Shown here: in pieces, positions 6,854 through 17,052 of the stretch
How the letters are laid out: every line of letters starts with the position of its first letter
How positions within the stretch are numbered: position 1 is the first letter of the stretch
Source: Treponema sp.
Lineage (GTDB): Bacteria > Spirochaetota > Spirochaetia > Treponematales > Breznakiellaceae
Direction of reading: 5' to 3'
Assembly: GCA_031273265.1 (NCBI GenBank)
Contig: JAISSH010000028.1
Location: forward strand, 1-38,213
DNA: 38,213 bases
Notes under the pieces: model-generated
What the model saw: the letters and a program-made list of their open reading frames with translations, nothing else
Told to the model about the DNA's origin: nothing
The model's database searches: none
Made by a program: the position numbers and the translations under genes

Positions 6854-9307
6854 ATGGCAAAGTACCCTTTTGAAACAATCGAACCCAAGTGGCAAAAATA
6901 TTGGGCGGACAATAAAACTTTTAAGGCGGTGGAAGACCCCGCGATTCCCAAAGACAAGCGCAGATATGTGCTTGATATGTTCCCCTATCCTTCCGCGCAG
7001 GGGCTTCATCTCGGTCACCCCGAAGGCTATACGGCGACCGACATTTACTGCCGTTACCTGCGCATGAACGGCTACAATGTGCTTCACCCTATGGGCTTTG
7101 ACGCCTTCGGACTTCCGGCGGAAAATTACGCGATCAAAACCGGCACTCATCCGTCGATTACCACGGCGGCAAATGTCGAGACGTTCCGCACGCAGATAAA
7201 AACGCTGGGCTTTTCCTACGATTGGGATCGCGAAGTTGATACTTCCACCGAAGATTACTACCGCTGGACGCAGTGGATTTTTCTGAAACTTTTTGAAAAG
7301 GGACTCGCCTACGAAGCGGAAAGCCCGATTAACTGGTGTCCGTCCTGTAAGACTGGTCTTGCCAACGAAGAAGTGAAGGACGGCTTGTGCGAGCGCTGCG
7401 GTGAAAAAGTTACGCGCAAACGAATCCGCCAGTGGATATTGAAGATAACCGCCTACGCTGAAAGACTGCTCGCCGACCTCGACACGCTTGACTGGCCTGA
7501 GCCTGTCAAGCTGATGCAGCGCAACTGGATTGGTCGCAGTGAAGGCGCGAATGTGGTTTTCAAAATTGACGGACATTCTGACGAACTTGAGATTTACACG
7601 ACAAGACCCGACACTCTTTTCGGCGCGACATACATGGTTCTCTCTCCCGAACATTCGCTGGTTGAAAAAATTACCACGCCTGAACAAAAAAAAGCGGTAA
7701 GCGCGTACGTTGAATCGGCGGCGCGAAAAAGCGACCTTGAACGCACCGACCTTGCCAAAGAAAAAACAGGCGTGTTTTGCGGCGCGTACGCAATTAATCC
7801 TGTAAACGATCAAAAGATTCCGATATGGATAGCCGACTATGTTCTCATTTCCTACGGAACAGGCGCGATCATGGCGGTTCCGGCTCACGATGAACGCGAC
7901 TGGGATTTTGCCAAAGCATTCAATCTGCCAATAATTTTGGTGGTGTCCGCCGAAAAGCCTGTGGACGGAAAAGACTTTTCAAAAGAACCGTCGGAATGTA
8001 CAGCGGCGGACGGCTATTCGGTGAACTCCGGTCTCATTACCGGACTTCCAACTGGAGAGGCAAAAAAGCGCATAACGGACTGGCTGGAAGAAAAGGGAAT
8101 TGGTAAACGCGCGGTAAACTACAAATTGAGGGACTGGATTTTCTCCCGTCAGCGTTACTGGGGCGAACCCATTCCTGTTGTGCATTGCGACAAATGTGGA
8201 ATTATTCCGTTAGCTGAAAACGCGCTTCCGCTGAAACTGCCGAATGTAAAATCATACGTGCCGACTGGCACGGGAGAGTCGCCTCTTGCCGGAATAGACG
8301 AGTGGGTGAACACTGTTTGCCCCAAATGCGGCGGAAAGGCAAAGCGCGAGACGAACACCATGCCTCAATGGGCAGGTTCCTGCTGGTACTACATTCGCTA
8401 CCTCGACCCAAAGAATGATAAGGCATTCGCTTCAAAAGATAAAATCGAGTACTGGCTTCCTGTCGATTTGTATGTCGGCGGAGCGGAACACGCGGTCTTG
8501 CACCTTTTGTACAGCCGTTTCTGGCACAAGGTGTTATACGATCTGGGTCTTGTGAATAGCGTCGAACCGTTCCAGCGGTTGATCAATCAGGGAATGATTT
8601 TAGGCGAAGATAATCAAAAGATGAGTAAAAGCCGGGGCAATGTGATCAACCCCGACGATGTAATTAAAGAGTACGGCGCGGATTCTTTGCGCCTCTATGA
8701 AATGTTTTTGGGACCGCTTGAAGTCAGTAAACCCTGGATTTCTTCGGGGATTATCGGCGTGTCGCGTTTTCTTGAACGACTGTGGGCTATCAGCGAAAAG
8801 CCGCTGTGCGACGCAACGCCGGGCAGTGAAAAAGCAGGAGGCGCGGAACTGCAAAAGCTCCTTCACCGCACGATCAAAAAAGTAACAGACGACACTTCGA
8901 CCCTCAACTTAAATACCGCTATCAGCGCGATGATGATCTACTCAAATGAACTTTCAAAACTGGCGGAAATTCCGCGCGATATGTGGCAACCGCTCGTTAT
9001 CATGGCAGGGGCGTATGCGCCGCACTTAGGCGAAGAACTTTGGGAAAAGCTGGGTAATAAAGACTCTGTGTCCGCGTGTAAGTGGCCGGCTTATGATGAA
9101 CAGCTAACGGTTTTTGACGAGGTAACGGTCGTAGTTCAGGTGAACGGTAAAATCCGCGACAAGTTTACCGCCGCGGCGGGAACCAACAGGAATGAGCTTG
9201 AAAAGACCGCGCTTGCCCTGCCCGGCGTTAAAAAGTGGCTTGAGGGGCAAACTGTCGCAAAAATCATCGCAATCCCTGACAAATTAGTTAATATTGTGAT
9301 AAAATAA
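6854..9307 (+). CDS. leuS: Leucyl-tRNA synthetase
   Basis: Start re-assigned to ATG 6854 ([17 protein letters not shown]). [12 protein letters not shown] (HIGH-like) and KMSKSRGN (KMSKS) present. Confidence 0.97.
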   Translation: MAKYPFETIEPKWQKYWADNKTFKAVEDPAIPKDKRRYVLDMFPYPSAQGLHLGHPEGYTATDIYCRYLRMNGYNVLHPMGFDAFGLPAENYAIKTGTHPSITTAANVETFRTQIKTLGFSYDWDREVDTSTEDYYRWTQWIFLKLFEKGLAYEAESPINWCPSCKTGLANEEVKDGLCERCGEKVTRKRIRQWILKITAYAERLLADLDTLDWPEPVKLMQRNWIGRSEGANVVFKIDGHSDELEIYTTRPDTLFGATYMVLSPEHSLVEKITTPEQKKAVSAYVESAARKSDLERTDLAKEKTGVFCGAYAINPVNDQKIPIWIADYVLISYGTGAIMAVPAHDERDWDFAKAFNLPIILVVSAEKPVDGKDFSKEPSECTAADGYSVNSGLITGLPTGEAKKRITDWLEEKGIGKRAVNYKLRDWIFSRQRYWGEPIPVVHCDKCGIIPLAENALPLKLPNVKSYVPTGTGESPLAGIDEWVNTVCPKCGGKAKRETNTMPQWAGSCWYYIRYLDPKNDKAFASKDKIEYWLPVDLYVGGAEHAVLHLLYSRFWHKVLYDLGLVNSVEPFQRLINQGMILGEDNQKMSKSRGNVINPDDVIKEYGADSLRLYEMFLGPLEVSKPWISSGIIGVSRFLERLWAISEKPLCDATPGSEKAGGAELQKLLHRTIKKVTDDTSTLNLNTAISAMMIYSNELSKLAEIPRDMWQPLVIMAGAYAPHLGEELWEKLGNKDSVSACKWPAYDEQLTVFDEVTVVVQVNGKIRDKFTAAAGTNRNELEKTALALPGVKKWLEGQTVAKIIAIPDKLVNIVIK

Positions 9308-9316
9308 AGTATAGGT

Positions 9317-11434
9317 ATGAGTATTAACGGCGATGATCCCTACTACCGCGATGATCCCGGTTCGGGACTTCAGCGGATTACGGTTTTCAAGTTTGATCTT
9401 GACAGGGACTTTAAACAGTGGAAATTATGGCGAACCAATGACGGTCGCATTCTTCCCAACAATAAAAGCGATTTTGCCCTGATTAATGATCCGTTTGAAA
9501 TCGGCGATTTAATTCTGCTCACCGTCAGTTTTGATCCTGCCCTCGCTGGAAAAGCCTTCGGCGGAATTGGCTTGAGGGCGCCCATCAACCCCGCTCTGTC
9601 ATTAACCAACCACACATATATTGAGTTTGATTTACATTACCCCGAAAGCACCGTCAACAAATTTATGAGGCTGGAGATATGGTCAACCTCGTCGGATGGG
9701 GAAGGCTCTCAGACCGGAGCAGGGTCTCCGGGAAATAACAAAACCCAAGTCTATCTGCGAACTTCATATTTTGACGGCATCAGTAATCTTGAATTCAGGA
9801 GCGGTTTTTATAACGGGAAAACATGGTATAAAAAGCCCATCTGCGCTGTAACTCCCCTTTCAACCGGAAACTGGGAATTTTTAAATATCGATCTGCACAC
9901 TGAAACAGGCACAAAACTTGACGACGATCAACTTTTAATCGGAAATATCAGAATAACTCAAACCGATCCAAATGGAACGCCCATTCCCGATGTTGAAAAC
10001 ACAAAAAGTTTTTCCGAAGTTGACCCCATTAAAAGCAAATATAACCCGAACAACGGTTATTTTCTTGTGGGCGTTTGCGGCGCAGGAGCCGTCGATCCAA
10101 AATCAGTAACAGGTTATCACTACGAAATTTTAGTTGATGAAAATAACCTCAAGCCTGAGTGCCACATAAGACCTCCAAAATGGCTTAGGGATCAATTTCC
10201 AAATTTTGAATTTCATTTTGAAGATGAGGGACAGGAATGGGAACTTCCGACAAGCGATCATTTAAACATTATAAAAGCGGGCGATTATAAAATACACGGT
10301 CACTGTCTGACATGGATCAACCAGTCTCCTCCCTGGATGAGACAGATCGTTCCTGAAAATATTTCTTCCATGCAGTGGAACGTGGACGGTCGTTTCTATG
10401 CCGGAGCCAGCAACGCTGCCGGGCCGTTTCTTAAGACGAACAAAAACACAGCTAGAAGAATTTATTTTAACCACATCATGTACGAAATGCGGCATTTTAT
10501 GACGACAGACGCAAGGTATGGATCAAGCGAAGAACGCGGCATTATTCCGTTTCATTCGTTTGACGTGGTTAATGTTGAAATCCACGAAAGCCGGTACATT
10601 TTCATCATTAATGAAAAACCAAATGAATGGAAAGCCGCCTTAAAACATGTTTCATGGCTTATGGCGATGACAGATGACGCTCTTGACGATATAAGACAGC
10701 ATTATGTTTACCTGCTTTACAAGTACGCCCACATCGCAGTCCCCAACGCTCAAATGGCAGCGAAGTACAAAACCGGTTATAACGATCCCGACATCATTCC
10801 CGAATATATGAAACTCGATAACCATGACAACAACGGCAGTATTGACGCATGGATAACCGAAAAACCTCCCATACTCACATACAACGATTATGAAATAGCG
10901 ACATTGTCAAAGGCAAAAGTGGCGCATAATATGATCAAAGAACTGAACGAGGCATGGAAAACAGACCCTCTTTACGACGGCAGAAATTTAATTGAATGTA
11001 TGGGAATTCAGGGACATGAAGTTGTCGCTCCGTATACCGCAGGCAACAATGAACGCGCCCTGTCTTTCTTCGCCGCACTCATTGACGAAGGTTTGCTTGA
11101 CTGCCTGTGCTTTTCCGAACTTGACATAAGGCAGTCGGATGTCGCTCCCGGCGGCGAAGCGTTTGCGCCGGCTGTTTTAAATCAAAAGCAGGCTGACGCT
11201 GTCGGCTACCAATACGCCCTGCTTTTTAAATTGTTTGAAAAATACAAAAAATACATCGACCATGTGATTATCTGGGGTCAGTTCGGATCAAGCTGGCTGA
11301 ACAATTATCTGCCCTTTGATCATGAACAAAAGGCAAGCCAGGCATATTACGGAATAATGGACCCGGACAGATTCATAAAGGGACATTCATATCTGGATGA
11401 TTATTTTTCCGGGAAATACGATAAAGCAAAATAA
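9317..11434 (+). CDS. Glycoside hydrolase family 10-like protein (xylanase-related), with N-terminal beta-rich region
   Basis: HGHCLTWINQSPPWM, DVVNVEIHES, MGIQGHE, CFSELDIR and VIIWGQFGSSWL occur in GH10 order. No signal peptide seen. Confidence 0.72.
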   Translation: MSINGDDPYYRDDPGSGLQRITVFKFDLDRDFKQWKLWRTNDGRILPNNKSDFALINDPFEIGDLILLTVSFDPALAGKAFGGIGLRAPINPALSLTNHTYIEFDLHYPESTVNKFMRLEIWSTSSDGEGSQTGAGSPGNNKTQVYLRTSYFDGISNLEFRSGFYNGKTWYKKPICAVTPLSTGNWEFLNIDLHTETGTKLDDDQLLIGNIRITQTDPNGTPIPDVENTKSFSEVDPIKSKYNPNNGYFLVGVCGAGAVDPKSVTGYHYEILVDENNLKPECHIRPPKWLRDQFPNFEFHFEDEGQEWELPTSDHLNIIKAGDYKIHGHCLTWINQSPPWMRQIVPENISSMQWNVDGRFYAGASNAAGPFLKTNKNTARRIYFNHIMYEMRHFMTTDARYGSSEERGIIPFHSFDVVNVEIHESRYIFIINEKPNEWKAALKHVSWLMAMTDDALDDIRQHYVYLLYKYAHIAVPNAQMAAKYKTGYNDPDIIPEYMKLDNHDNNGSIDAWITEKPPILTYNDYEIATLSKAKVAHNMIKELNEAWKTDPLYDGRNLIECMGIQGHEVVAPYTAGNNERALSFFAALIDEGLLDCLCFSELDIRQSDVAPGGEAFAPAVLNQKQADAVGYQYALLFKLFEKYKKYIDHVIIWGQFGSSWLNNYLPFDHEQKASQAYYGIMDPDRFIKGHSYLDDYFSGKYDKAK

Positions 11435-11439
11435 AAAAA

Positions 11440-11462
11440 GCGGCCGGCATTACCGACCGCCT
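11440..11462 (+). terminator. Likely intrinsic terminator
   Basis: GCGGCCGG cattac-loop CGACCGC hairpin directly after the GH10-like stop, then CTTTCTGCATTTT. Confidence 0.5.
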
Positions 11463-11485
11463 TTCTGCATTTTGCGTGTTCTAAA

Positions 11486-11902
11486 TTAAGCGCCGAAACG
11501 TTTTGTTGATGTGATAAGCGCTCCCAGAACCATCAGATGCGGGGCTAATTGCAGCAGGTATTCCAAGAGTTTAACATCGTTCTTGAGCGGGTTAATAATA
11601 TCCAAGATCACGATGAAGACAAGCCACAGGCAGATAAAGATGAGCAGGATTAAGTCGGTGATGGGTAATTCAATCCTGAAAAGCGTCAGCAGAAGGAAAA
11701 TTCCCGCCGCAATAGCGCAGATCGAAAGAACGACAATCAGCACATCGGAAAAATCACCTCTCTTAAAAATGGTGTTGATCATTTTTCCAAATTCGCCGCC
11801 GCGATCAAGAAATGATGAACGTCTTGAGATTCCCACTATCCCGTTTATCAGAAGATAGATGGCTACTGAAATATTTATCAGAACACTTCCTATTCTATTC
11901 AT
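11486..11902 (-). CDS. Small multi-pass membrane protein, unknown function
   Basis: 138 aa, several hydrophobic segments; RBS-like sequence upstream (ggaggc). Confidence 0.65.
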   Translation of the reverse strand: MNRIGSVLINISVAIYLLINGIVGISRRSSFLDRGGEFGKMINTIFKRGDFSDVLIVVLSICAIAAGIFLLLTLFRIELPITDLILLIFICLWLVFIVILDIINPLKNDVKLLEYLLQLAPHLMVLGALITSTKRFGA

Positions 11903-12016
11903 TTTTGCCTCCTTAGTTGAAAATTATACACGATATATTAAATAAAGTCCCGGTAAATCAACGTTATTTTCTGTTATTTACTGGAAAATATTTTCCGCTC
12001 ATGATAAACTTGTTCG

Positions 12017-12790
12017 GTGAGTGCGGAACTGACAACAGCCAAATTGGACGCGTTTTTCAGGAATTTTCTGGAAATAGAGGGTTTTGCCTCATCTGACAAT
12101 TCGCTAAACGGGATTCAGGTCGATAATGACGGAGCGGCTGTTAAAAAAATTGCCTTTGCCGTGGACGCTGTCATGGAAACTTTTGAACAGGCTGTTGCCA
12201 AAGGCGCGGGGATGCTCTTTGTTCACCACGGGCTTTTTTGGGGCGTTCCCCTAAGAATAGCCGGAAATCTCAGGCGGCGGATAAAGTTTCTGCTTGACCA
12301 TAACATCAGCCTGTACGCGGTTCATCTGCCGCTTGATCAACACCCGAAATTCGGGAACAATGCCGTTATTGCCGGACATTTGGGGCTGGAAAATATCGAG
12401 CCTTTCGGTTTGTACCACGGGCGGAAAATCGGCTATAAAGGGACTTTTGCAAAACCTGTTACGGTTGATGAAGCGGTGAAAAAAATCGGTTTTATGAACA
12501 GACCGCCGCTGGGCGTTTTTCCTTTTGGCAAAAAAGACTGTACAAGCGCGGCTGTGGTGTCCGGCGGCGCGGCGGATAATGCTAGGGAAGCCGTAGAAGA
12601 TGGTGTGGATTTGTTTGTAACTGGCGAAAGTTCCCATTCTGTTTACCACGACTGCTTGGAGGGAAAACTCAACATGATTGCCGGCGGACACTATTCCACA
12701 GAGGTTTGGGGAGTTCAGGCTGTTATGCGTCATTGTATTGAAGAGCTTGGCATTGACGCGGAATTTATCGATGTCCCTACGGGGCAATAA
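12017..12790 (+). CDS. Nif3-like dinuclear metal centre family protein
   Basis: GTG start; NGIQVD, MLFVHHGLFWG, YAVHLPLDQHPKFGNN, VTGESSHSVYHD, GGHYSTE motifs typical of Nif3/YbgI. Confidence 0.92.
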   Translation: MSAELTTAKLDAFFRNFLEIEGFASSDNSLNGIQVDNDGAAVKKIAFAVDAVMETFEQAVAKGAGMLFVHHGLFWGVPLRIAGNLRRRIKFLLDHNISLYAVHLPLDQHPKFGNNAVIAGHLGLENIEPFGLYHGRKIGYKGTFAKPVTVDEAVKKIGFMNRPPLGVFPFGKKDCTSAAVVSGGAADNAREAVEDGVDLFVTGESSHSVYHDCLEGKLNMIAGGHYSTEVWGVQAVMRHCIEELGIDAEFIDVPTGQ

Positions 12791-12807
12791 TTTACATTTG
12801 GAGAAAA

Positions 12808-13368
12808 ATGATGAAACTTTTGGAAAAGATGAAACAATTAAAAGAAAAACTTTTACCGTTATCATTAACAGCTTTTATAATTATTGCGGATCAAATTGTA
12901 AAAGCGATTATTGTAAAAATATCCCCAAAGACGGGATTAATTAAAGATGTTTTTAATAACGATTTTTTGTGGCTATATCACGCGCGGAACAAGGCGATTG
13001 CGTTCAGTCTTGGACAAGGTTTTCCCGATCCGGTTAAAAAAGTGTTTTTTGTCGCCTTTCCAATTCTGGTGCTGGCATTTTTAGCGTGGTATTATTTTAA
13101 GTCTGATGAATTTACAAAAATTCAACGATGGGCGGCGGCGGGCATTATCGGCGGCGGCGTTGGGAATATAATAGACCGTATTTTCCGCCCTGACGGAGTG
13201 GTGGATTTTGTCAGCGTAAAAATCTACGGGCTTTTCGGCTGGGATCGCTGGCCGACATTCAACCTCGCCGATTCATCTGTCGTTGTGTGTTGTATTTTGC
13301 TGTTTGTTACGATTCTGTTTTTCCCTCAAAAAACCGAAAAAAATAAAAAGGGCGCGGCTAATGAATAA
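12808..13368 (+). CDS. lspA: Lipoprotein signal peptidase (signal peptidase II)
   Basis: Four hydrophobic segments, ADQIVKAII, ARNKAIAFSL, GGGVGNIIDRIFRPDGVVDFV and FNLADSSVVV catalytic motifs. Confidence 0.93.
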   Translation: MMKLLEKMKQLKEKLLPLSLTAFIIIADQIVKAIIVKISPKTGLIKDVFNNDFLWLYHARNKAIAFSLGQGFPDPVKKVFFVAFPILVLAFLAWYYFKSDEFTKIQRWAAAGIIGGGVGNIIDRIFRPDGVVDFVSVKIYGLFGWDRWPTFNLADSSVVVCCILLFVTILFFPQKTEKNKKGAANE

Positions 13369-13645
13369 AAAAGTGAATACACTGCTGTTTATTCTTGGAG
13401 CGACCGTGTTCAACATTCTTGTCGCCATATTGGGTTTTGTCTTGCTTACCCTTTTGTACGTTAAATTTATCATGCTTCTGATACCGGAGTCTGACCGCTC
13501 TTGGGGTTTTACGCTCATCTTTTTGTTTTCTATCGTAATCTCGTTTTTTGTTTACCGATTTGCGTTGAAATATCTGCTCACAAAAATAGAAGTCGAAAAA
13601 TATTTCGATCCTCTTTTTGTAAAACGAAACATCAGAAAAGACTGA
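13361..13645 (+). CDS. Small membrane protein, translationally overlapping lspA
   Basis: ATG at 13361 overlaps the lspA stop; MNKKVNTLLFILGATVFNILVAILGFVLL..., hydrophobic. Confidence 0.65.
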   Translation: MNKKVNTLLFILGATVFNILVAILGFVLLTLLYVKFIMLLIPESDRSWGFTLIFLFSIVISFFVYRFALKYLLTKIEVEKYFDPLFVKRNIRKD

Positions 13646-14390
13646 CTGTTTTTTCACAGCGAAATAATTTGACAAATTCCAACGGGCTTATCTCAACCGC
13701 GCCGAGATCGGTCTTGTAATCAAGCGGCATGCCAAGATCAAAAAACGCGAATCCCTGTTCCTGCAAATAGCGGGCGGCGAGAATGATCTGCGCCGTACCC
13801 GCGTTATCCTCGTCATAAAAACCGGAATAGCTGGTGTAGACATTGCCGCAGATTACGCCGAATTCCCCGGCGGCGAGTTTTCCGTCCCGGTAAAGGGCGA
13901 ATGAAAAAGGGCGGGCGTTGGACGCAGGCGCAATCCGGCGCGTGTCCTCATCTCCTTCGTGAAAACTTCGTATCTTTTTTATGCAGTCAACCAGCGGGGG
14001 AGTTAGCCACTCATCGCCGTGCTTTTCCACACAGCGGTCTATAATACGGTCAAATTCCGCGTCCGGGCGGAGTTCGTAATTGTTCAAAAAACGGCGAATC
14101 GATTTTTTTATGTGCAGACTTTCAAAAAAAAGGGCTGATCGGGAAAGGTGCAGTTTGGGAAGCGTAATATAATACGGGTCTTCATCGTCATTTGCTATGT
14201 TCGCCGACATTACAAGAAATCCGGCTTCCATCAATTTTGAGACAAATTCAGGGCTAAAATCCACAGCTATGCAGAATTCCTCGTTATAATCAGTCGCAAG
14301 CATGGCGTCTACAACGGCATCGCAGTCATCTTCTGGGGATATATAAATGTGTCCGGAAGGCGTGTATTTTAGGTACATATACTTGACCAT
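13632..14390 (-). CDS. aat: Leucyl/phenylalanyl-tRNA--protein transferase-like (Aat family)
   Basis: DEWLTPPLVDCIKKI, GKLAAGEFGVICGNVYTSYSGFYDEDNAGTAQIILAARYLQEQGFAFFDLGMPLDYKTDLGAVEISPLEFVKLF follow the Aat pattern, though divergent. Confidence 0.7.
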   Translation of the reverse strand: MVKYMYLKYTPSGHIYISPEDDCDAVVDAMLATDYNEEFCIAVDFSPEFVSKLMEAGFLVMSANIANDDEDPYYITLPKLHLSRSALFFESLHIKKSIRRFLNNYELRPDAEFDRIIDRCVEKHGDEWLTPPLVDCIKKIRSFHEGDEDTRRIAPASNARPFSFALYRDGKLAAGEFGVICGNVYTSYSGFYDEDNAGTAQIILAARYLQEQGFAFFDLGMPLDYKTDLGAVEISPLEFVKLFRCEKTVSLF

Positions 14391-14461
14391 TCTTCGTTAT
14401 TATTCTACACTGATAACCTAATTTTGTTTTTAAGAACCTTTATATATTAGGAGTAATTGCA

Positions 14462-14617
14462 ATGAAACGGACTTATCAACCCAGCAAAGTAAAGCGAAAC
14501 CGTAAATTCGGCTTTCGCGCCCGCATGAAAACGAGGAGCGGGCGGCTGGTACTAAAGCGCCGCAGGGCGAAAGGCCGGCTTAAACTGACGGTTTCTGACG
14601 AGAAAAAGCCTTATTAA
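14462..14617 (+). CDS. rpmH: 50S ribosomal protein L34
   Basis: Short ORF absent from the supplied track: [51 protein letters not shown]. Upstream aggag RBS. Confidence 0.96.
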   Translation: MKRTYQPSKVKRNRKFGFRARMKTRSGRLVLKRRRAKGRLKLTVSDEKKPY

Positions 14618-14645
14618 CTGTGAAAATATCCCTGAAAAGGGAAAA

Positions 14646-15026
14646 ATAAGCTCTTTTCGCTTCAGGCGGGAGGAGCATTTAAAGGGAAGGAACGAAATTC
14701 GGGAGGTTTTCGGCAGGGGCAAGCGGTTTGGCTGCCGGGGCGCGAAGCTCTTTGTATTGAAGAACGAATTGCCCCACAACCGGATATGCTTTACATTTTC
14801 CAGAGGGTTTGGAAATGCTGTTGCCAGAAACCGTTCCAGGCGAATCAGCCGCGAGGCTTACAGGCATTTACTGCCGCGCCTTTCCGCTTCGGCGGGAGCA
14901 GATGGCGGATGTGACATAATTCTGCAGGTTTATCCAGAAACAGAAAGATTGTTCACAGCCGGCGCGCTTTCGGACAGAGCCGGACAGCTTGAGTTCCTTT
15001 TTACCAAAGCCGGATTATTAACATGA
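14646..15026 (+). CDS. rnpA: Ribonuclease P protein component, apparently using ATA as start
   Basis: Reading frame gives (ATA)[72 protein letters not shown], an RnpA pattern located between rpmH and yidD. The track start (14757) is an internal TTG that removes the conserved N-terminus. Confidence 0.85.
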   Translation: MSSFRFRREEHLKGRNEIREVFGRGKRFGCRGAKLFVLKNELPHNRICFTFSRGFGNAVARNRSRRISREAYRHLLPRLSASAGADGGCDIILQVYPETERLFTAGALSDRAGQLEFLFTKAGLLT

Positions 15027-15232
15027 AGAATATAGCGCTTGTGTTTATCAAGTTTTATCAGTATGCAATATCTCCTCATTTTCCTCCGGTTTGCAGGTAT
15101 TATCCCTCTTGTTCATCTTATGCTTATGAAGCTGTAAATAAATACGGTGTTATACGCGGCTGTTTAATGGCTGTCAGACGGATTGTCCGCTGTCATCCTT
15201 TTCATCATGGCGGCTATGATCCCGTTTTGTAA
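15023..15232 (+). CDS. yidD: Membrane protein insertion efficiency factor YidD
   Basis: [58 protein letters not shown]. Confidence 0.96.
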   Translation: MKNIALVFIKFYQYAISPHFPPVCRYYPSCSSYAYEAVNKYGVIRGCLMAVRRIVRCHPFHHGGYDPVL

Positions 15233-15245
15233 ATAAGGAATTGAT

Positions 15246-17042
15246 ATGGAAAAAAATACGATTTTAGCGATTGTGCTTTCTACTGTTGTGTTGATTGGTT
15301 TTTATGTGATGCAGGGAGTGTTCTTTCCCAAGACGAACCCGGCTTCCGCCGTTCAAACGCAGACACAGCAGGAGTTTACCCCTTCGTCTTCTCCGCCGCA
15401 GGAGGAGACTCCCGCAGTGGAAACTTTGCAGGAGCCGCCCGCCTCTTCATTGACGGAAGAATTGCAGTCAGACTCCGGTCCGCAGGCGGTGCAGTATGTG
15501 TCGATAGAAACGGAATTGATAAAAGTGGTTCTTACCAATGCCGGCGGCAATATAGTTTCATGGAAACTGAATGAGCATGATGACAGCGGCGATAATGTTG
15601 ATATGATTTTTTCCGGTGAAAAAGAAGCGCAGGCTTTTTCGATAGCCTTTGGCGGTCTTGACGCACAGCCGGTTACATCATTGTTTTATGTGAACCGCCT
15701 GTCTGAATATTCGGTGGAATTTTACCGCGATTTTATTATCCCTGCCGGAACGCCCGGCGCAGGCGGAAAATTCCGCTTAATCAAGCAGTACGAATTTAAA
15801 CCAAAAGACCACATGTTTGAGCTAACGGTTACTCTTGACGGCGGGTATTCGGTTTCCAATTTTAATTTTTCCGGCAGCGCGTACACTATCGCTTTTGGTC
15901 CGCAGATTGGACCCAAGTTTGAAAAACTCGACAACCGCTACGATTTCCGGCACTATATCACATTTCTAAATGGAAAACGAAAAAATGTAAAAGTAAATGA
16001 ACTAATTGAATCTCGTCCGGCGTGGGCTGCTATTTCGGGCAAGTACTTCGCTTTTATTGCCGTTCCCTATCTTGCGCAGTACACCATCAGTTTTTCGGAA
16101 AGGGCGGAAGCGGGGATTCCTTCGGCTTCCAGAATGTATATAATCCGTCCTGCCGCGAATGCGTCCAGAATTACCGATAATTACCGTTTTTATCTGGGAC
16201 CGAAAACCCAGGAAGCGCTTGCGATTTACAACACCGGAAAAAGCGAATTCCGCCAAATGGAGGACAGGAATCTTGTCGAAGCTGCCAGTTCGCGCGGGAT
16301 TTTGTCGCCTCTGGAAAAACTGTTAAAATGGCTGCTTCTTTTCTTCTACAAAATTGCACCTAACTACGGCGTTGCGATTATTCTGCTTACGTTATTTGTA
16401 AAGATCGTTTTCTTTCCCCTGACAAAAAAAGGCTCGGAAGCCACATTCCGAATGCAGGCTCTCGCGCCCAGAATAAAAGAGATTCAGGAAAAATATAAAA
16501 ACAATCCGCAGAAACTACAGGTAGAGATGGGTAATTTTTACAAGCAGGAAGGCTACAACCCTGTTTCAGGATGCCTTCCCATGCTGCTGCAAGTTCCGAT
16601 ATTTATCGCCATGTATAACCTTTTTAACAACCATTTTGATCTGCGCGGCGCGGGCTTTATTCCCGGCTGGATACCCGATCTTTCGCTCCCGGAAGCCATT
16701 TGGAGTTTCCCGGAAGGAACCAAGATGCCCATATTAGGCTGGACAGCGTTGAGGCTTCTGCCGTTTATTTACGTCGGCTCACAGTTAATCTACGGCAAAG
16801 TTACACAAACGCCCGGTCAACAGTCAAATACCCAGATGAAAATGATGTTATATGTCATGCCGATAGTGTTTTTCTTCATACTGTATAATATGCCGTCCGG
16901 CTTGTTGATATACTGGATTTTTTCAAACCTTCTCACCCTTGTACAGCAGTTGATTATAAATAAATATGTTTTGGCAAAACGCGGGCAGCCCGAACCGCCG
17001 CCTGTACCTGTAATTGCCCCCAAAAAAAATAAAAAGAAATAA
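15246..17042 (+). CDS. yidC: Membrane protein insertase YidC
   Basis: N-terminal TM, periplasmic domain, and C-terminal 60KD_IMP region (YGVAIILLTLFVKIVFFPLTKKGSEATFRMQALAPRIKEIQEKYKNNPQKLQ). Confidence 0.97.
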   Translation: MEKNTILAIVLSTVVLIGFYVMQGVFFPKTNPASAVQTQTQQEFTPSSSPPQEETPAVETLQEPPASSLTEELQSDSGPQAVQYVSIETELIKVVLTNAGGNIVSWKLNEHDDSGDNVDMIFSGEKEAQAFSIAFGGLDAQPVTSLFYVNRLSEYSVEFYRDFIIPAGTPGAGGKFRLIKQYEFKPKDHMFELTVTLDGGYSVSNFNFSGSAYTIAFGPQIGPKFEKLDNRYDFRHYITFLNGKRKNVKVNELIESRPAWAAISGKYFAFIAVPYLAQYTISFSERAEAGIPSASRMYIIRPAANASRITDNYRFYLGPKTQEALAIYNTGKSEFRQMEDRNLVEAASSRGILSPLEKLLKWLLLFFYKIAPNYGVAIILLTLFVKIVFFPLTKKGSEATFRMQALAPRIKEIQEKYKNNPQKLQVEMGNFYKQEGYNPVSGCLPMLLQVPIFIAMYNLFNNHFDLRGAGFIPGWIPDLSLPEAIWSFPEGTKMPILGWTALRLLPFIYVGSQLIYGKVTQTPGQQSNTQMKMMLYVMPIVFFFILYNMPSGLLIYWIFSNLLTLVQQLIINKYVLAKRGQPEPPPVPVIAPKKNKKK

Positions 17043-17052
17043 GGAGATAAAT

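Noticed and set aside
6830-7888. 352-aa minus-strand ORF antisense to leuS, and similar antisense ORFs (12251-12865, 34785-35261, 23301-23723 and others)
   Set aside because: They are shadows of strongly supported genes on the other strand, with Arg/Phe-rich low-complexity composition and no recognisable domains.
14757-15026. TTG start for rnpA in the supplied track
   Set aside because: It would remove the conserved RnpA N-terminal region that is in frame upstream; an upstream non-canonical start is more consistent.
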